NCBI RefSeq assembly: GCF_000520995.1
Contig: NZ_JACA01000042.1
Location: forward strand, 1-64,000
Source of the DNA: Aquimarina macrocephali JAMB N27
GTDB taxonomy: Bacteria > Bacteroidota > Bacteroidia > Flavobacteriales > Flavobacteriaceae
Length of the DNA: 64,000 nucleotides
Direction: 5' to 3'
Position numbers and translations under genes: made by a program. Below are positions 8,265 to 16,600 of the stretch, piece by piece. The notes under the pieces were generated by a model. It was not told the origin of the DNA. It worked only from the letters and a program-made list of their open reading frames with translations, and made no database searches. Positions within the stretch are counted from its first letter, which is position 1, and each line of letters opens with the position of its first letter.

Positions 8265-8969
8265 ATGGATAAAAAAATAATTATGTTAATTTTACTTACT
8301 ACATTGTTTTATGGATGTAGTGAAAAAGAGAATATTGAAGGACTTTGGGTTGTTAAAAATGTTCAAGTAGGTGATAAGAAAATGACTCCAAATGCTAGAT
8401 GGACTAAGTTTAATAATGATTTTACACAACAAACTGGAAACGGATGGTTTCAACATTCAAATGGAACTTGGGATTTTAATAAAAATTCAAGAGAATTATT
8501 AATTAAAAACACCAATGGATTAATTGATCAAAATGAACCGTTTAAAGTTTCTTTTGATAATAATAAAATGATTTGGAAACGAATTGAAGAAGGACAAAAT
8601 GTGGTAGTCACTTTAGAGAAAACAAATGAACTCCCAAAAACTTATGGAGATCATTTATTAGGTCTTTGGAAATTAGAAAATTCAAAAGGAAATGGTGTTT
8701 TCTTTGATGAATCAGTTGAAAATAATGAATATTTATTTTTACGTTGGGACAAAAAATTCCTAATTAATTCATCAAACGGAAAAATAAATGGTGTATACAA
8801 TGTTCATGGACACAAACCTGAAATTGAATTAATCCCTTATAACAGTAAAATTAAAAGAAGTTTTTGGAAAGTTGATTATAATAATGAACAAATATCCCTT
8901 AAACTTTTGAATTCAGACAGTCTAGTTACGAAAAGCTTTGTTAGAATACACGAGTTTCCAAGAAATTAA
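8265..8969 (+). CDS. lipoprotein with two lipocalin-like halves
   Basis: The protein is 234 residues with a lipobox (TTLFYGCSEK). It contains two similar beta-rich halves. The first begins IEGLWVVKNVQVGDKK and runs to about residue 115. The second begins LLGLWKLENSKGNGVFF and runs from about 130 to the end. Each has the GxW opening strand and internal NG-turn strands typical of lipocalin-like Bacteroidota lipoproteins. Function is unknown; membrane anchoring at the inner face of the outer membrane is likely. It lies between attC-like elements F and G. The ATG at 8265 is 24 bases beyond the GTT of element F. Confidence 0.65.
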   Translation: MDKKIIMLILLTTLFYGCSEKENIEGLWVVKNVQVGDKKMTPNARWTKFNNDFTQQTGNGWFQHSNGTWDFNKNSRELLIKNTNGLIDQNEPFKVSFDNNKMIWKRIEEGQNVVVTLEKTNELPKTYGDHLLGLWKLENSKGNGVFFDESVENNEYLFLRWDKKFLINSSNGKINGVYNVHGHKPEIELIPYNSKIKRSFWKVDYNNEQISLKLLNSDSLVTKSFVRIHEFPRN

Positions 8970-8979
8970 AACTACCTAC

Positions 8980-9100
8980 AACAACGGTTATAATCAATTT
9001 TATTCTCGCCTATTTCAGAAAATCCTTGCATATTTTCAGTTCGCCGTGTACTTGCAAAGTTAAGTCCTAAACCACGCAACTATTCATAGTCGATAACGTT
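8980..9100 (+). repeat. attC-like element G (121 bp)
   Basis: It is read from AAC (8980, AACAACGGTTATAATCAATT) to GTT (9098-9100, CATAGTCGATAACGTT). The arms are imperfectly complementary: GATTATAACCGTTGTT against CATAGTCGATAACGTT. Within the 500-base gap 8970-9470 this element and element H account for most of the sequence. Confidence 0.48.
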
Positions 9101-9104
9101 GACC

Positions 9105-9151
9105 GATTTGGTGAAATTACGAAAGACTTGATGAAATGGATGAAAAATTAA
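9105..9151 (+). pseudogene. C-terminal gene remnant between elements G and H
   Basis: The 65 bases between elements G and H contain an open frame that encodes DRFGEITKDLMKWMKN and then a stop. It has no start region. It looks like the tail of a helical protein whose front was lost when the two elements came together. The fragment is too short to name a family, and it may be chance. Confidence 0.3.
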
Positions 9152-9165
9152 AAGCAACTGTTGCC

Positions 9166-9290
9166 AACAAGGTGTATAGTTTATTGCTTTGGGTTTTCAT
9201 TTCGGAAAATCACTCGCAAAAGAACTATCGGCAATTTTATTTATTAAATTAGTCGCTAAACCAAACGCAACAAACCATACGCATATCGTT
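9166..9290 (+). repeat. attC-like element H (125 bp)
   Basis: The element runs from AAC (9166) to GTT (9288-9290). The left arm CCAACAAGGTGTATAGTTTA and the right arm AAACCATACGCATATCGTTG are strongly complementary with a few bulges. It is the clearest of the 100-125 bp class. From 9291 to the LytTR start at 9471 I see no further feature. Confidence 0.6.
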
Positions 9291-9470
9291 GGCAAAAATA
9301 TTCGAGGGATATTCTTCAAAGCAACCTTTACCTAATCAGACTCACTTTTTTTACGATTACACGTCAAAATTTGATTGAATTTAATAAATGACGAGCAATA
9401 TTCTTGGCGAAAATTCTATAGAGAAATTATTCTTTACTTTTGAATCTGATAAAAAAAGAGTTTCTAATTC

Positions 9471-10306
9471 ATGAGTACTACACAACCAACCAAGAATACA
9501 GTAAAAACAGTATGGCATACATGTATCAGTAGTTCTGCATGGCGTTGGTCTCAGAAAGCAATTGATCGTTTATTTTTTCTTTAGTAGCAAATCATTTAGC
9601 AGCGAGTGATAATTTTCTGGATAGTGAATCGTATAGATTTCCCATAGAAGGTTTTATGTCGACTATTGTTTTATCTATTCTCGTTGGAATCATAGCGGAT
9701 ATCAATTTTAAATTTTACAAGAAAAAACATTTTTCTAAAAAGATAGAAATTGTCAATATCGTACGGTTTATGGTTTCTACTCTAGGATATATTACAATCA
9801 TGTATATTCCTATAAATATTATTATAGATAAAGTTGTAGGCGGACAGACAGTGTTCTATTATTTATTAATTGGTTTACTAATTACTTTATTATTATGTTT
9901 TATTCTCATAGGTTTATTGTATGCTCAAGACATATACAATTTATATAAGTTATCTATAAGAGATGCTGAAATTACTATTGATAGCGGCGTGAAAATAAAG
10001 AAGCTTACCTATGAAAATATTGCGTGCTTTTACAGCGAAAACAAAATTGTATATACCCTTCAAAATGACGGCACAACAATTAATACCGATTTTACATTAA
10101 ATGAGCTCGAAGAAAAAATAAACGATCAATTGTTTTTTAGAGCCAATCGGCAAATTATCATTCACAAAGATACTGTAGACCTAATTGAAAAGATTGAAAA
10201 TGGCAAGTTACGTATTCGGTTAAAAGCTTTCATTAAAAAGGATACGATTGCTGAAATCAATATCAGTCGTTACAAGCGAAAAGCATTTATGGATTGGTTT
10301 CAATAA
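9471..10306 (+). pseudogene. LytTR membrane regulator with a -1 frameshift
   Basis: The intact part from 9656 encodes about three membrane segments and a C-terminal LytTR DNA-binding domain (RANRQIIIHKDTVDLIEKIE, then RYKRKAFMDWF). Upstream, an ATG at 9471 opens a 37-residue frame (MSTTQPTKNTVKTVWH...) that hits TAG at 9582. Adding one T to the T-run at 9573-9578 joins it smoothly to LVANHLAASDNFLDSES, then YRFPIEGFMSTIV, giving a normal 278-residue protein with an extra hydrophobic segment. So the gene is either inactivated or shortened to the 216-residue form, or it uses slippage at the run, or the sequence has an error. The CPBP protease gene follows in the same direction. Confidence 0.7.
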
Positions 10307-10323
10307 AAGATGCCAAAAACTAC

Positions 10324-10356
10324 CGACTATTCAGTTATAAATTTCGACCATTCAGT
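10324..10356 (+). promoter_or_regulatory. LytTR-type direct repeat upstream of the CPBP gene
   Basis: CGACTATTCAGT (10324-10335) and CGACCATTCAGT (10345-10356) are direct repeats with one mismatch and a 21-base period, about two helical turns. LytTR regulators typically bind such spaced direct repeats. The site lies between the LytTR gene and the CPBP protease gene, 75 bases before the latter's ATG. Confidence 0.6.
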
Positions 10357-10430
10357 AAAAACATAAGTGTTTAAAGGGGATTTCAGAGATTTTGTTCATT
10401 ATTTCGTTTAGAATTTAAAATCAAAAAACA

Positions 10431-11093
10431 ATGAATAAAATCACCTTACGACAAATATTAATTCCTTCAATTACCTTTGCAATCATCTGCTTTTTATGGT
10501 TTGGACCAATTAATTTAAGTTTCCTTCCAAATATTATTGCTTCAATACTAATCATCATAGCAAATTACATAGAATACAAAGGAAAAGCATTTTCAGAACT
10601 TGGGTTTCAACGCGAAAAATTTACAACCAAAAACATTTTCGTACTTGCTCCATTAGTTGCACTAGGGCTCTTTGTTTTTTATTTTTTTGCATTGGTTCCT
10701 GTAATTACAAAACTAACTGGAGTTCCTATAGATTATTCAAGTTTTGATGAATTAAAAGGAAATCTTCCTGCCTTATTAGTTACTTTATTAATAGTGTGGG
10801 CCACTTCAGGATTTGGAGAAGAAATAATCTTTCGCGGTTATTTTATGCGACAATTTGTAAAATTCTTTGGAGAAAGCAAAATCAGTATAGTGCTTAATAT
10901 TGTCCTAGTTACTGGTTTTTTTGGCTTCATGCATTGGCAACAAGGCATTACAGGACAGCTTGTTACTTGGATTACCGGAGCACTCATAGCTCTGATATTC
11001 TACTTGCGTAAATACGATTTGTGGTTTGTTATTGCTGTACATGGTTTTTTTAACACCATTGCTTTAATTTGTGTTTACTTTGGTTTGGCGTAG
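10431..11093 (+). CDS. CPBP-family intramembrane metalloprotease
   Basis: The protein is 220 residues with about six membrane segments. It carries the CPBP/Abi signature motifs in order: GFGEEIIFRGYF (the EExxxR motif, about residues 127-138), FGFMHW, and HGFFNTIAL near the C-terminus (the HxxxN motif). These residues form the active site of Rce1-like glutamate/metal proteases. In bacteria such proteins act in peptide maturation, bacteriocin immunity or unknown roles. Coupling to a LytTR regulator just upstream, with a LytTR-type repeat between them, suggests regulated expression. The substrate cannot be deduced. Confidence 0.85.
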   Translation: MNKITLRQILIPSITFAIICFLWFGPINLSFLPNIIASILIIIANYIEYKGKAFSELGFQREKFTTKNIFVLAPLVALGLFVFYFFALVPVITKLTGVPIDYSSFDELKGNLPALLVTLLIVWATSGFGEEIIFRGYFMRQFVKFFGESKISIVLNIVLVTGFFGFMHWQQGITGQLVTWITGALIALIFYLRKYDLWFVIAVHGFFNTIALICVYFGLA

Positions 11094-11291
11094 CGATACT
11101 AAGTAATATGACGTATACCTTGGATGTACCCAATAAAATGTGCCTTTTTGGAACTATACTTTGTTATAAAAATGAAACAGAACTATGGCTATACCTGATG
11201 AGTTTTTGAGATTTAGACGAAGTTATTGTGCTTAATCTGAGTCGAAAAAATAATTGAGATAATTACAGTTGGTGTGTTTCGTACTTTAGCC

Positions 11292-11416
11292 AACATAGTA
11301 TATACTTCATAGCTACTAATTGCTGATTTACGAAAATATTTGTTATCATTTTATTTGTTTTTAATTTACTATATCTTAGTACGTGAAATACGCTACAAAG
11401 CATATACTAATCTGTT
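11292..11416 (+). repeat. attC-like element I (125 bp)
   Basis: The element runs from AAC (11292) to GTT (11414-11416). The left AACATAGTATATACTTCATA followed by GC pairs with the right GCTACAAAGCATATACTAAT followed by CTGTT. Its length equals element H. The gap 11094-11428 otherwise holds no gene; the part from 11094 to 11290 shows nothing I can name. Confidence 0.57.
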
Positions 11417-11428
11417 ATTTACAATAAA

Positions 11429-12472
11429 ATGAAGTTCAGAAATAAACGCAGATTACAAATCCTGAAACAATATATTATTGGATGGACTATTGCGTTCATT
11501 TTTTTAAGTATTGTTCGGGGTGAAGGCACAAAAGAGTTGGGGTCTATTCAAATGGAAGTTTGGAGGGCGATCCTTGCTTCTTTTTTTATGGGACCCATTT
11601 TTGGAAGTATCTCAGGTATTGCTCAAATATTGACCGAAGAACACGGATATAAACAGATAGCATTTCAAAAGTTGTTGATTCTTCGTATTCTATTTGCTAT
11701 TCTATTTGTTGCATCTATTATACTATTAGCATATTTTATCTTCGGTGAAGATATTGGGCTTCTCCAGTTTGCATTTGAACCTGGTAGTTTTGCTATTTAT
11801 TTATATATAGTATCTGTCGATATTTTCATGTTTGGTCTAAGGCAAGTAAATCTCTTTTTGGGAAGTGATAATTTATGGAAACTTTTTCGCGGCAGATTCT
11901 ATACGCCCCGAGAAGAAAAGAGAATTTTTATGTTTCTTGACCTTCAGTCCTCAACAATGCATGCCGAAAATTTAGGTCACGTTGAATACAGCAAAATGAT
12001 TCAAGACTGCTTTATTGATTTAGGAATCTCTGTCGAAAGCGAAGCCGAAATCTACCAATATGTTGGCGATGAAGTAATATTGACATGGAAGCTTCAGGAC
12101 GGAATAAGAGGGCAAAACTGTCTTAAAGTCTATTTCAATTTTAAACAGCGATTGAATAAACGAAAGGAGTATTACCTAAAGAATTATAATTGTATCCCAC
12201 ATTTTAAAGCAGGAATGAATTCGGGTATTGTTACTGTGGCTGAGGTAGGTAAATACAAAAAAGAAATTGCATATCATGGAGACACTATAAACACAGCTGC
12301 AAGGATTCAAGGTCAATGCAATGAACTTAAGCAAGAGTTTTTGATTTCTGAGAGTTTAAAAAACGATTTGAATAATTTAGGTTTTGTTTTTTCTGAACTT
12401 GGCAGTATAGAACTCAAAGGAAAAGGAAGCCAAACACGTCTTTATGCAGTTAATCAAACAAATAGTAAATAA
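11429..12472 (+). CDS. membrane-bound class III adenylate/guanylate cyclase
   Basis: The protein is 347 residues. About four hydrophobic segments occupy residues 12-145. The catalytic cyclase domain covers about 160-345. The first metal-binding aspartate is in FMFLDLQSSTMHAE (near residue 170) and the second in YVGDEVILTW (near 212). HGDTINTAARIQ carries the conserved Asn/Arg of the transition-state site. FSELGSIELKGKGSQTRLYA is the usual C-terminal strand. The product could be cAMP or cGMP; specificity is not clear from the motifs. The stop codon overlaps the next attC-like element, as expected of a cassette gene. Confidence 0.85.
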   Translation: MKFRNKRRLQILKQYIIGWTIAFIFLSIVRGEGTKELGSIQMEVWRAILASFFMGPIFGSISGIAQILTEEHGYKQIAFQKLLILRILFAILFVASIILLAYFIFGEDIGLLQFAFEPGSFAIYLYIVSVDIFMFGLRQVNLFLGSDNLWKLFRGRFYTPREEKRIFMFLDLQSSTMHAENLGHVEYSKMIQDCFIDLGISVESEAEIYQYVGDEVILTWKLQDGIRGQNCLKVYFNFKQRLNKRKEYYLKNYNCIPHFKAGMNSGIVTVAEVGKYKKEIAYHGDTINTAARIQGQCNELKQEFLISESLKNDLNNLGFVFSELGSIELKGKGSQTRLYAVNQTNSK

Positions 12473-12513
12473 CACTATGTAAAAAGCATTAAAACGCTTT
12501 TACATTTAACGTT
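12471..12513 (+). repeat. compact attC-like element J (43 bp)
   Basis: The left arm AACACTATGTAAAAAGC and the right arm GCTTTTACATTTAACGTT are almost fully complementary, with loop ATTAAAAC. AAC and GTT ends are conserved. It is the same type as element E, with about 7 kb of different genes between them. Confidence 0.65.
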
Positions 12514-12555
12514 ATGAACAATCAAAATACAAAAGAGTAAAAACATCCATTAAGA

Positions 12556-13416
12556 ATGAATTTAGCACAAAAATTGGGGTTTCAGGAAAATGCAAAATTA
12601 TTGATAATCCATGCAGACGATGCAGGACTTTCGCATTCTGAAAATATAGCAACAATTCAATCACTAGAGAAAGGTTTTGTGAATTCATATAGCATAATGG
12701 TTCCGTGTCCGTGGTTTTATGAAATGGGAGTATTTGCAAAAAATAACCCACAATTTGATAATGGAATTCACTTGACACTAACCTGTGAATGGGAAAATTA
12801 TAGATTTGGGCCTGTTTTACCTGTTTCTAAGGTTCCAAGTTTGGTTGACGAGAATGGTCATTTCTACAAAAAAAGAGAACAACTTAGAAAAAACGCATCT
12901 GCCGAAGATGTTAAAAATGAGTTGCAAGCACAAATCGAAAAAGCAATCAAATTTGGATTAAAACCAACACACATTGATTCGCATATGTATAGCATTGGTA
13001 CAAGTCCTGAGTTTTTTGACATATATAGAGACTTAGGGAAAAAATATGATCTTCCTGTTTTAATAAATAAACAATTGATGAAAATGGTTGGACTAAATCC
13101 TGAATTAAATATTAAAGAAGGAGATTTTCTAATTGACAGGACTTATGTTGGAGAACTTAAATATTTCGAGACTAATAAACTAAACGATTATTACAATTCA
13201 ATTTTAGGAAATTTGACAAGTGGATTGAACCTTATTTTAATTCATCCTGCATTTGATGATAACGAAATGAAAGGGGTAACCGTTAACCATCCAAATTTTG
13301 GTTCTGAATGGAGACAAATCGATTTTGACTTCTTTACAAGTGAGCAAAATAGGTCGAAACTTAAAAAGAACAATATCAAGTTAGTTACTTGGAATGATAT
13401 TAAAAAAAGTGCATAA
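12556..13416 (+). CDS. ChbG/YdjC-family carbohydrate deacetylase
   Basis: The protein is 286 residues and cytoplasmic by lack of a signal peptide. It carries the family motifs: [18 protein letters not shown] near the N-terminus (metal-binding Asp-Asp), [20 protein letters not shown] (metal-binding His residues, about 138-146), and [10 protein letters not shown] near residue 222. YdjC-like proteins hydrolyse N-acetyl groups of chitooligosaccharides or related amino sugars using a divalent metal. No sugar-uptake genes are adjacent, so the substrate is open. It is the last gene of the plus-strand cassette-like region. Confidence 0.85.
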   Translation: MNLAQKLGFQENAKLLIIHADDAGLSHSENIATIQSLEKGFVNSYSIMVPCPWFYEMGVFAKNNPQFDNGIHLTLTCEWENYRFGPVLPVSKVPSLVDENGHFYKKREQLRKNASAEDVKNELQAQIEKAIKFGLKPTHIDSHMYSIGTSPEFFDIYRDLGKKYDLPVLINKQLMKMVGLNPELNIKEGDFLIDRTYVGELKYFETNKLNDYYNSILGNLTSGLNLILIHPAFDDNEMKGVTVNHPNFGSEWRQIDFDFFTSEQNRSKLKKNNIKLVTWNDIKKSA

Positions 13417-13438
13417 CAATATATCCTGTGTAAAGCCC
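13415..13438 (+). repeat. possible left half of a terminal attC-like element
   Basis: The stop codon of the deacetylase gene runs into AACAATATATCCTGTGTAAA, with the same layout as the left arms of other elements. No complementary right arm with GTT was found before the terminator at 13540. It may be a broken last element of the array. Confidence 0.3.
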
Positions 13439-13539
13439 TTTGTTGGTATTCCTTTTGTTGTATATTTTTATAGCAGATATAAACAGAACTGGTATAAGAG
13501 CATATCGGACCCTTCAGGTTCATACATGCCTGAAAGAAG

Positions 13540-13573
13540 AAAAACTCCATACGACTAGTCGTATGGAGTTTTT
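13540..13573. terminator. perfect 34-bp palindromic bidirectional terminator
   Basis: AAAAACTCCATACGACT is followed directly by its exact reverse complement. An A-run precedes and a T-run follows the stem, so it can act as an intrinsic terminator in both directions. It lies between the convergent deacetylase gene and the giant minus-strand gene, marking the border of the two regions. Confidence 0.8.
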
Positions 13574-13601
13574 GGTTGGCTCGCCTGTTTTTACATATGT
13601 A

Positions 13602-16600
13602 TTACATGTCTGTAATATAATCTAGTGATAATGTTAATGTTCTTAATCGAATTAATGGTTTAGGTTGTGCCGTTAGATTAGAAAATATAGTAAGATCAAA
13701 CCAAAGTGATGCTTCGGTATTATCTACTTGATTTGTACTATACCATTCTTTAATACTATTTGCCCAATCAGAAATCATTTGTTTGAGTGCTTTATCCGAT
13801 CCATCGCCTAGTACCTGTATCGACTGTAATGGTTGCATAATTACCGGAAGGAAAATATCACTTAACTTAGTGTTTGCCTGATAACTATAGTTGGCATTCA
13901 TCAAAATACTAATAGTATCCTGGGAGTTTTCTGCTAATAACGTATCAAATAAAATAGTAAGCTGTTGTTCTAATGTTCCAACATTCGGGCTGGACGGATT
14001 ATTTATCGTTGCGATATTTAGTGGTTTGCTACTATCTATAGTTGGGTGAAAAGCATTTGAAAACCCTATATTACCAGTCGTATATACAAAATCATCTGCA
14101 GATGGTTTACCGGGCACCAATTCTACATTACGCTTCAAGTTTGCAGTGGTATCAGCATCCTGTCTGTTTAGGATATTCATCGTAGGGATAAGTACCTCAC
14201 GATTTGCTATAGATTGCCCAATAGAAGCTTCAAGGATTTTTCCTGTATCTTTAGAAGTATAATAATAACTATAACTGGCTCCATCCTCGGGATCAATAGA
14301 AATTGCATTGTAATCAGGTATATTCACAATTGGGATACCTATTCCTTCTGGTACTGTACCAAAAATATTAACTAATAATACTCCTGTATTGGTTTCTATT
14401 GTTGTAGAGCTTTCTTTGATATAAAAAGAATATGGATCTGCCGTATAGCCTTGTTTTAATAGCTCATTAAAAGTATTAAGCGCAAAGCCATTACTGTTTT
14501 CTGCGGCATCTGCCATTTTGGAAACCATTTTATTATAAGAGGATAAGGCTACTGCTGCTGATTCGAACTGAGAAGCATCTGTAGTCGTAGCATCGATCTT
14601 GATTAATGTATCATTAAATACCTGATTGATGTTAGGAAAAACAGAAATGAACTCGGCCATCTGCGCAAATGCATCTTCAAAACTGGCAAGAGCTTTAGCT
14701 ATATTTTCCTGAACATTAAATAGAATCTCAAAATCAACCTGATCCTGAGGATAGTGGAAGGATTGAGAATACGTAATCTGGTAATTCCAATTCAGGATAT
14801 CAACTACCGTATTCGTATTGGTCGTATAAGGATAAGAACCTTCTTGCTTAACCATTGCAGGTGCAGTAGGGAAGGACCTTAAAATCAAAGGAACTTTAAA
14901 ATTGCCTAATGAAGTTTCTAATGGATTGGTTTTACTTTTTGAAATAAAACTTAGCCATGAAGAAGCTTTATAATCTTCGATTCCCGGAACCGAACTAATT
15001 TGATGCTCGATAGCAAAGCCAGCATAGGTAATATCCAGGTCTACATAGGATAATACTTCATTCTCGGTACCTCTAATGATGTCTGGAGAAGAAAGCAGGA
15101 AGGGCAGCTTGGCATCTTTACTTTCACTTAATGCCAATTTTGGCGAACTTAGACTAAAGGATGAGCTGAAGTTACCGCCATCAACTTTTTGCTGCACTGT
15201 ATGACTTAGTGGAGGCGTAATAACGTTTCCAACTTCATCAAACAATTTATCTGTTATGGTTACTATAGTTTTGTCGATTACAGCATCGGCACTTAATTTT
15301 AAACGAACAATTCGATTATTCTCGCTAAGGAGTGAAGCGTTTAAAACATGTATATCATCAGAAACGGTATAATTGCTTATTTTTTCTGCTTCTTCTTTAC
15401 TCATAAAATTAGAGAAGAAAAGATACACTATAGTAGCTTCTTCCTGATCTAATTCTACCCCCATAAAGACAAAGTTCAGATTGATATTTCCGTATAGTTG
15501 AGGAGTATCTGCATCTTCGGGAACGGTATCTGCCTGTACTGTGGCAGCAAATTGAATTCCGGCACGAGTGGTATATGCATTACTAAGTTTAACCAATAAT
15601 TGCTGTAAGAAGGTTTCCTGAATATTAGATGTATCTGCTGTCTGCCCTGCAAAAACAGGTACCATTGATAGCTTAAGGATTTCTGCCAGTCGTTTTTTGT
15701 TGGCCAACATATCGGTAAGGAATGTTGTGCTTCCGAAATTATCAACTAATTGAATAGCAGCTGTAAATTCTGGAGTTAATACATCATCGATACTCGAAAA
15801 GATCTGTTTACCCCAAAGATCCATATCAATATTTTTAAAATCAGTATAGGTAGAAGGAGTAGAGAAATCTATACCTGTCTTAGGATTAAAATAATAGATA
15901 GGAATGTGATCTTTTGTCTCTAGCTTATTAGATATTGGTTTTGGTGCAAAAATCACTGGGTTACTGGTATCGTTGACCTCATATCCAATACTGGTAGCCG
16001 AATCAACACCTAATCGAGTAGCCCATATTTCTGTACCCCCGGCATTACTTAGATTCTCATCACGGTCTACACCAGAAGTAACTTTAAGTTGATATACATC
16101 ATTTTTAGATAAAGCAGTTTCGAAACCAGCAGCAAAGTCTTCTAAACCTGTTGTTTTTCCTGCTTCTGCTTTTGATAAAGGCGGAATACTAGTACTGGCA
16201 GACTTAATGCCTCCGGTAGTTTCAAAATCACCAGAAATAGAACCTCCGATACGCTCGATGGTAAAACTTAACTCTAATCTAAATATTTGATCGGTATTTA
16301 CCTGTGCAGCATCTATGTCGAAAGATATGGTGTGATCACCATCTGGTGTTGCAGTAGTAATTTCACCCAAACTACGATTGGCTAAGAATAGATAGATAGA
16401 AGCAATCCATTCTTGAACCAGGCTGTTTACATCATTTTTACTTAGTACAAAAGGATCAGAAGTTAATGTAGGCTCTAATTGAAAAGCAATACCATTAGGA
16501 TCTGTTAACTGGTACCAAATCTGAGTGTAAGTTTGTAAATCTCTGGTAGCTTGCTCTATCACTGTAGAGGTTGCCAGATCGGTATCATTATCAGCGCTAA

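Noticed and set aside
9573-9578. Classical tandem-slippage (X XXY YYZ) programmed frameshift site in the LytTR gene
   Set aside because: In the actual reading frame the codons are TTA TTT TTT CTT, which do not fit the heptamer. Only simple slippage on the T-run remains possible.
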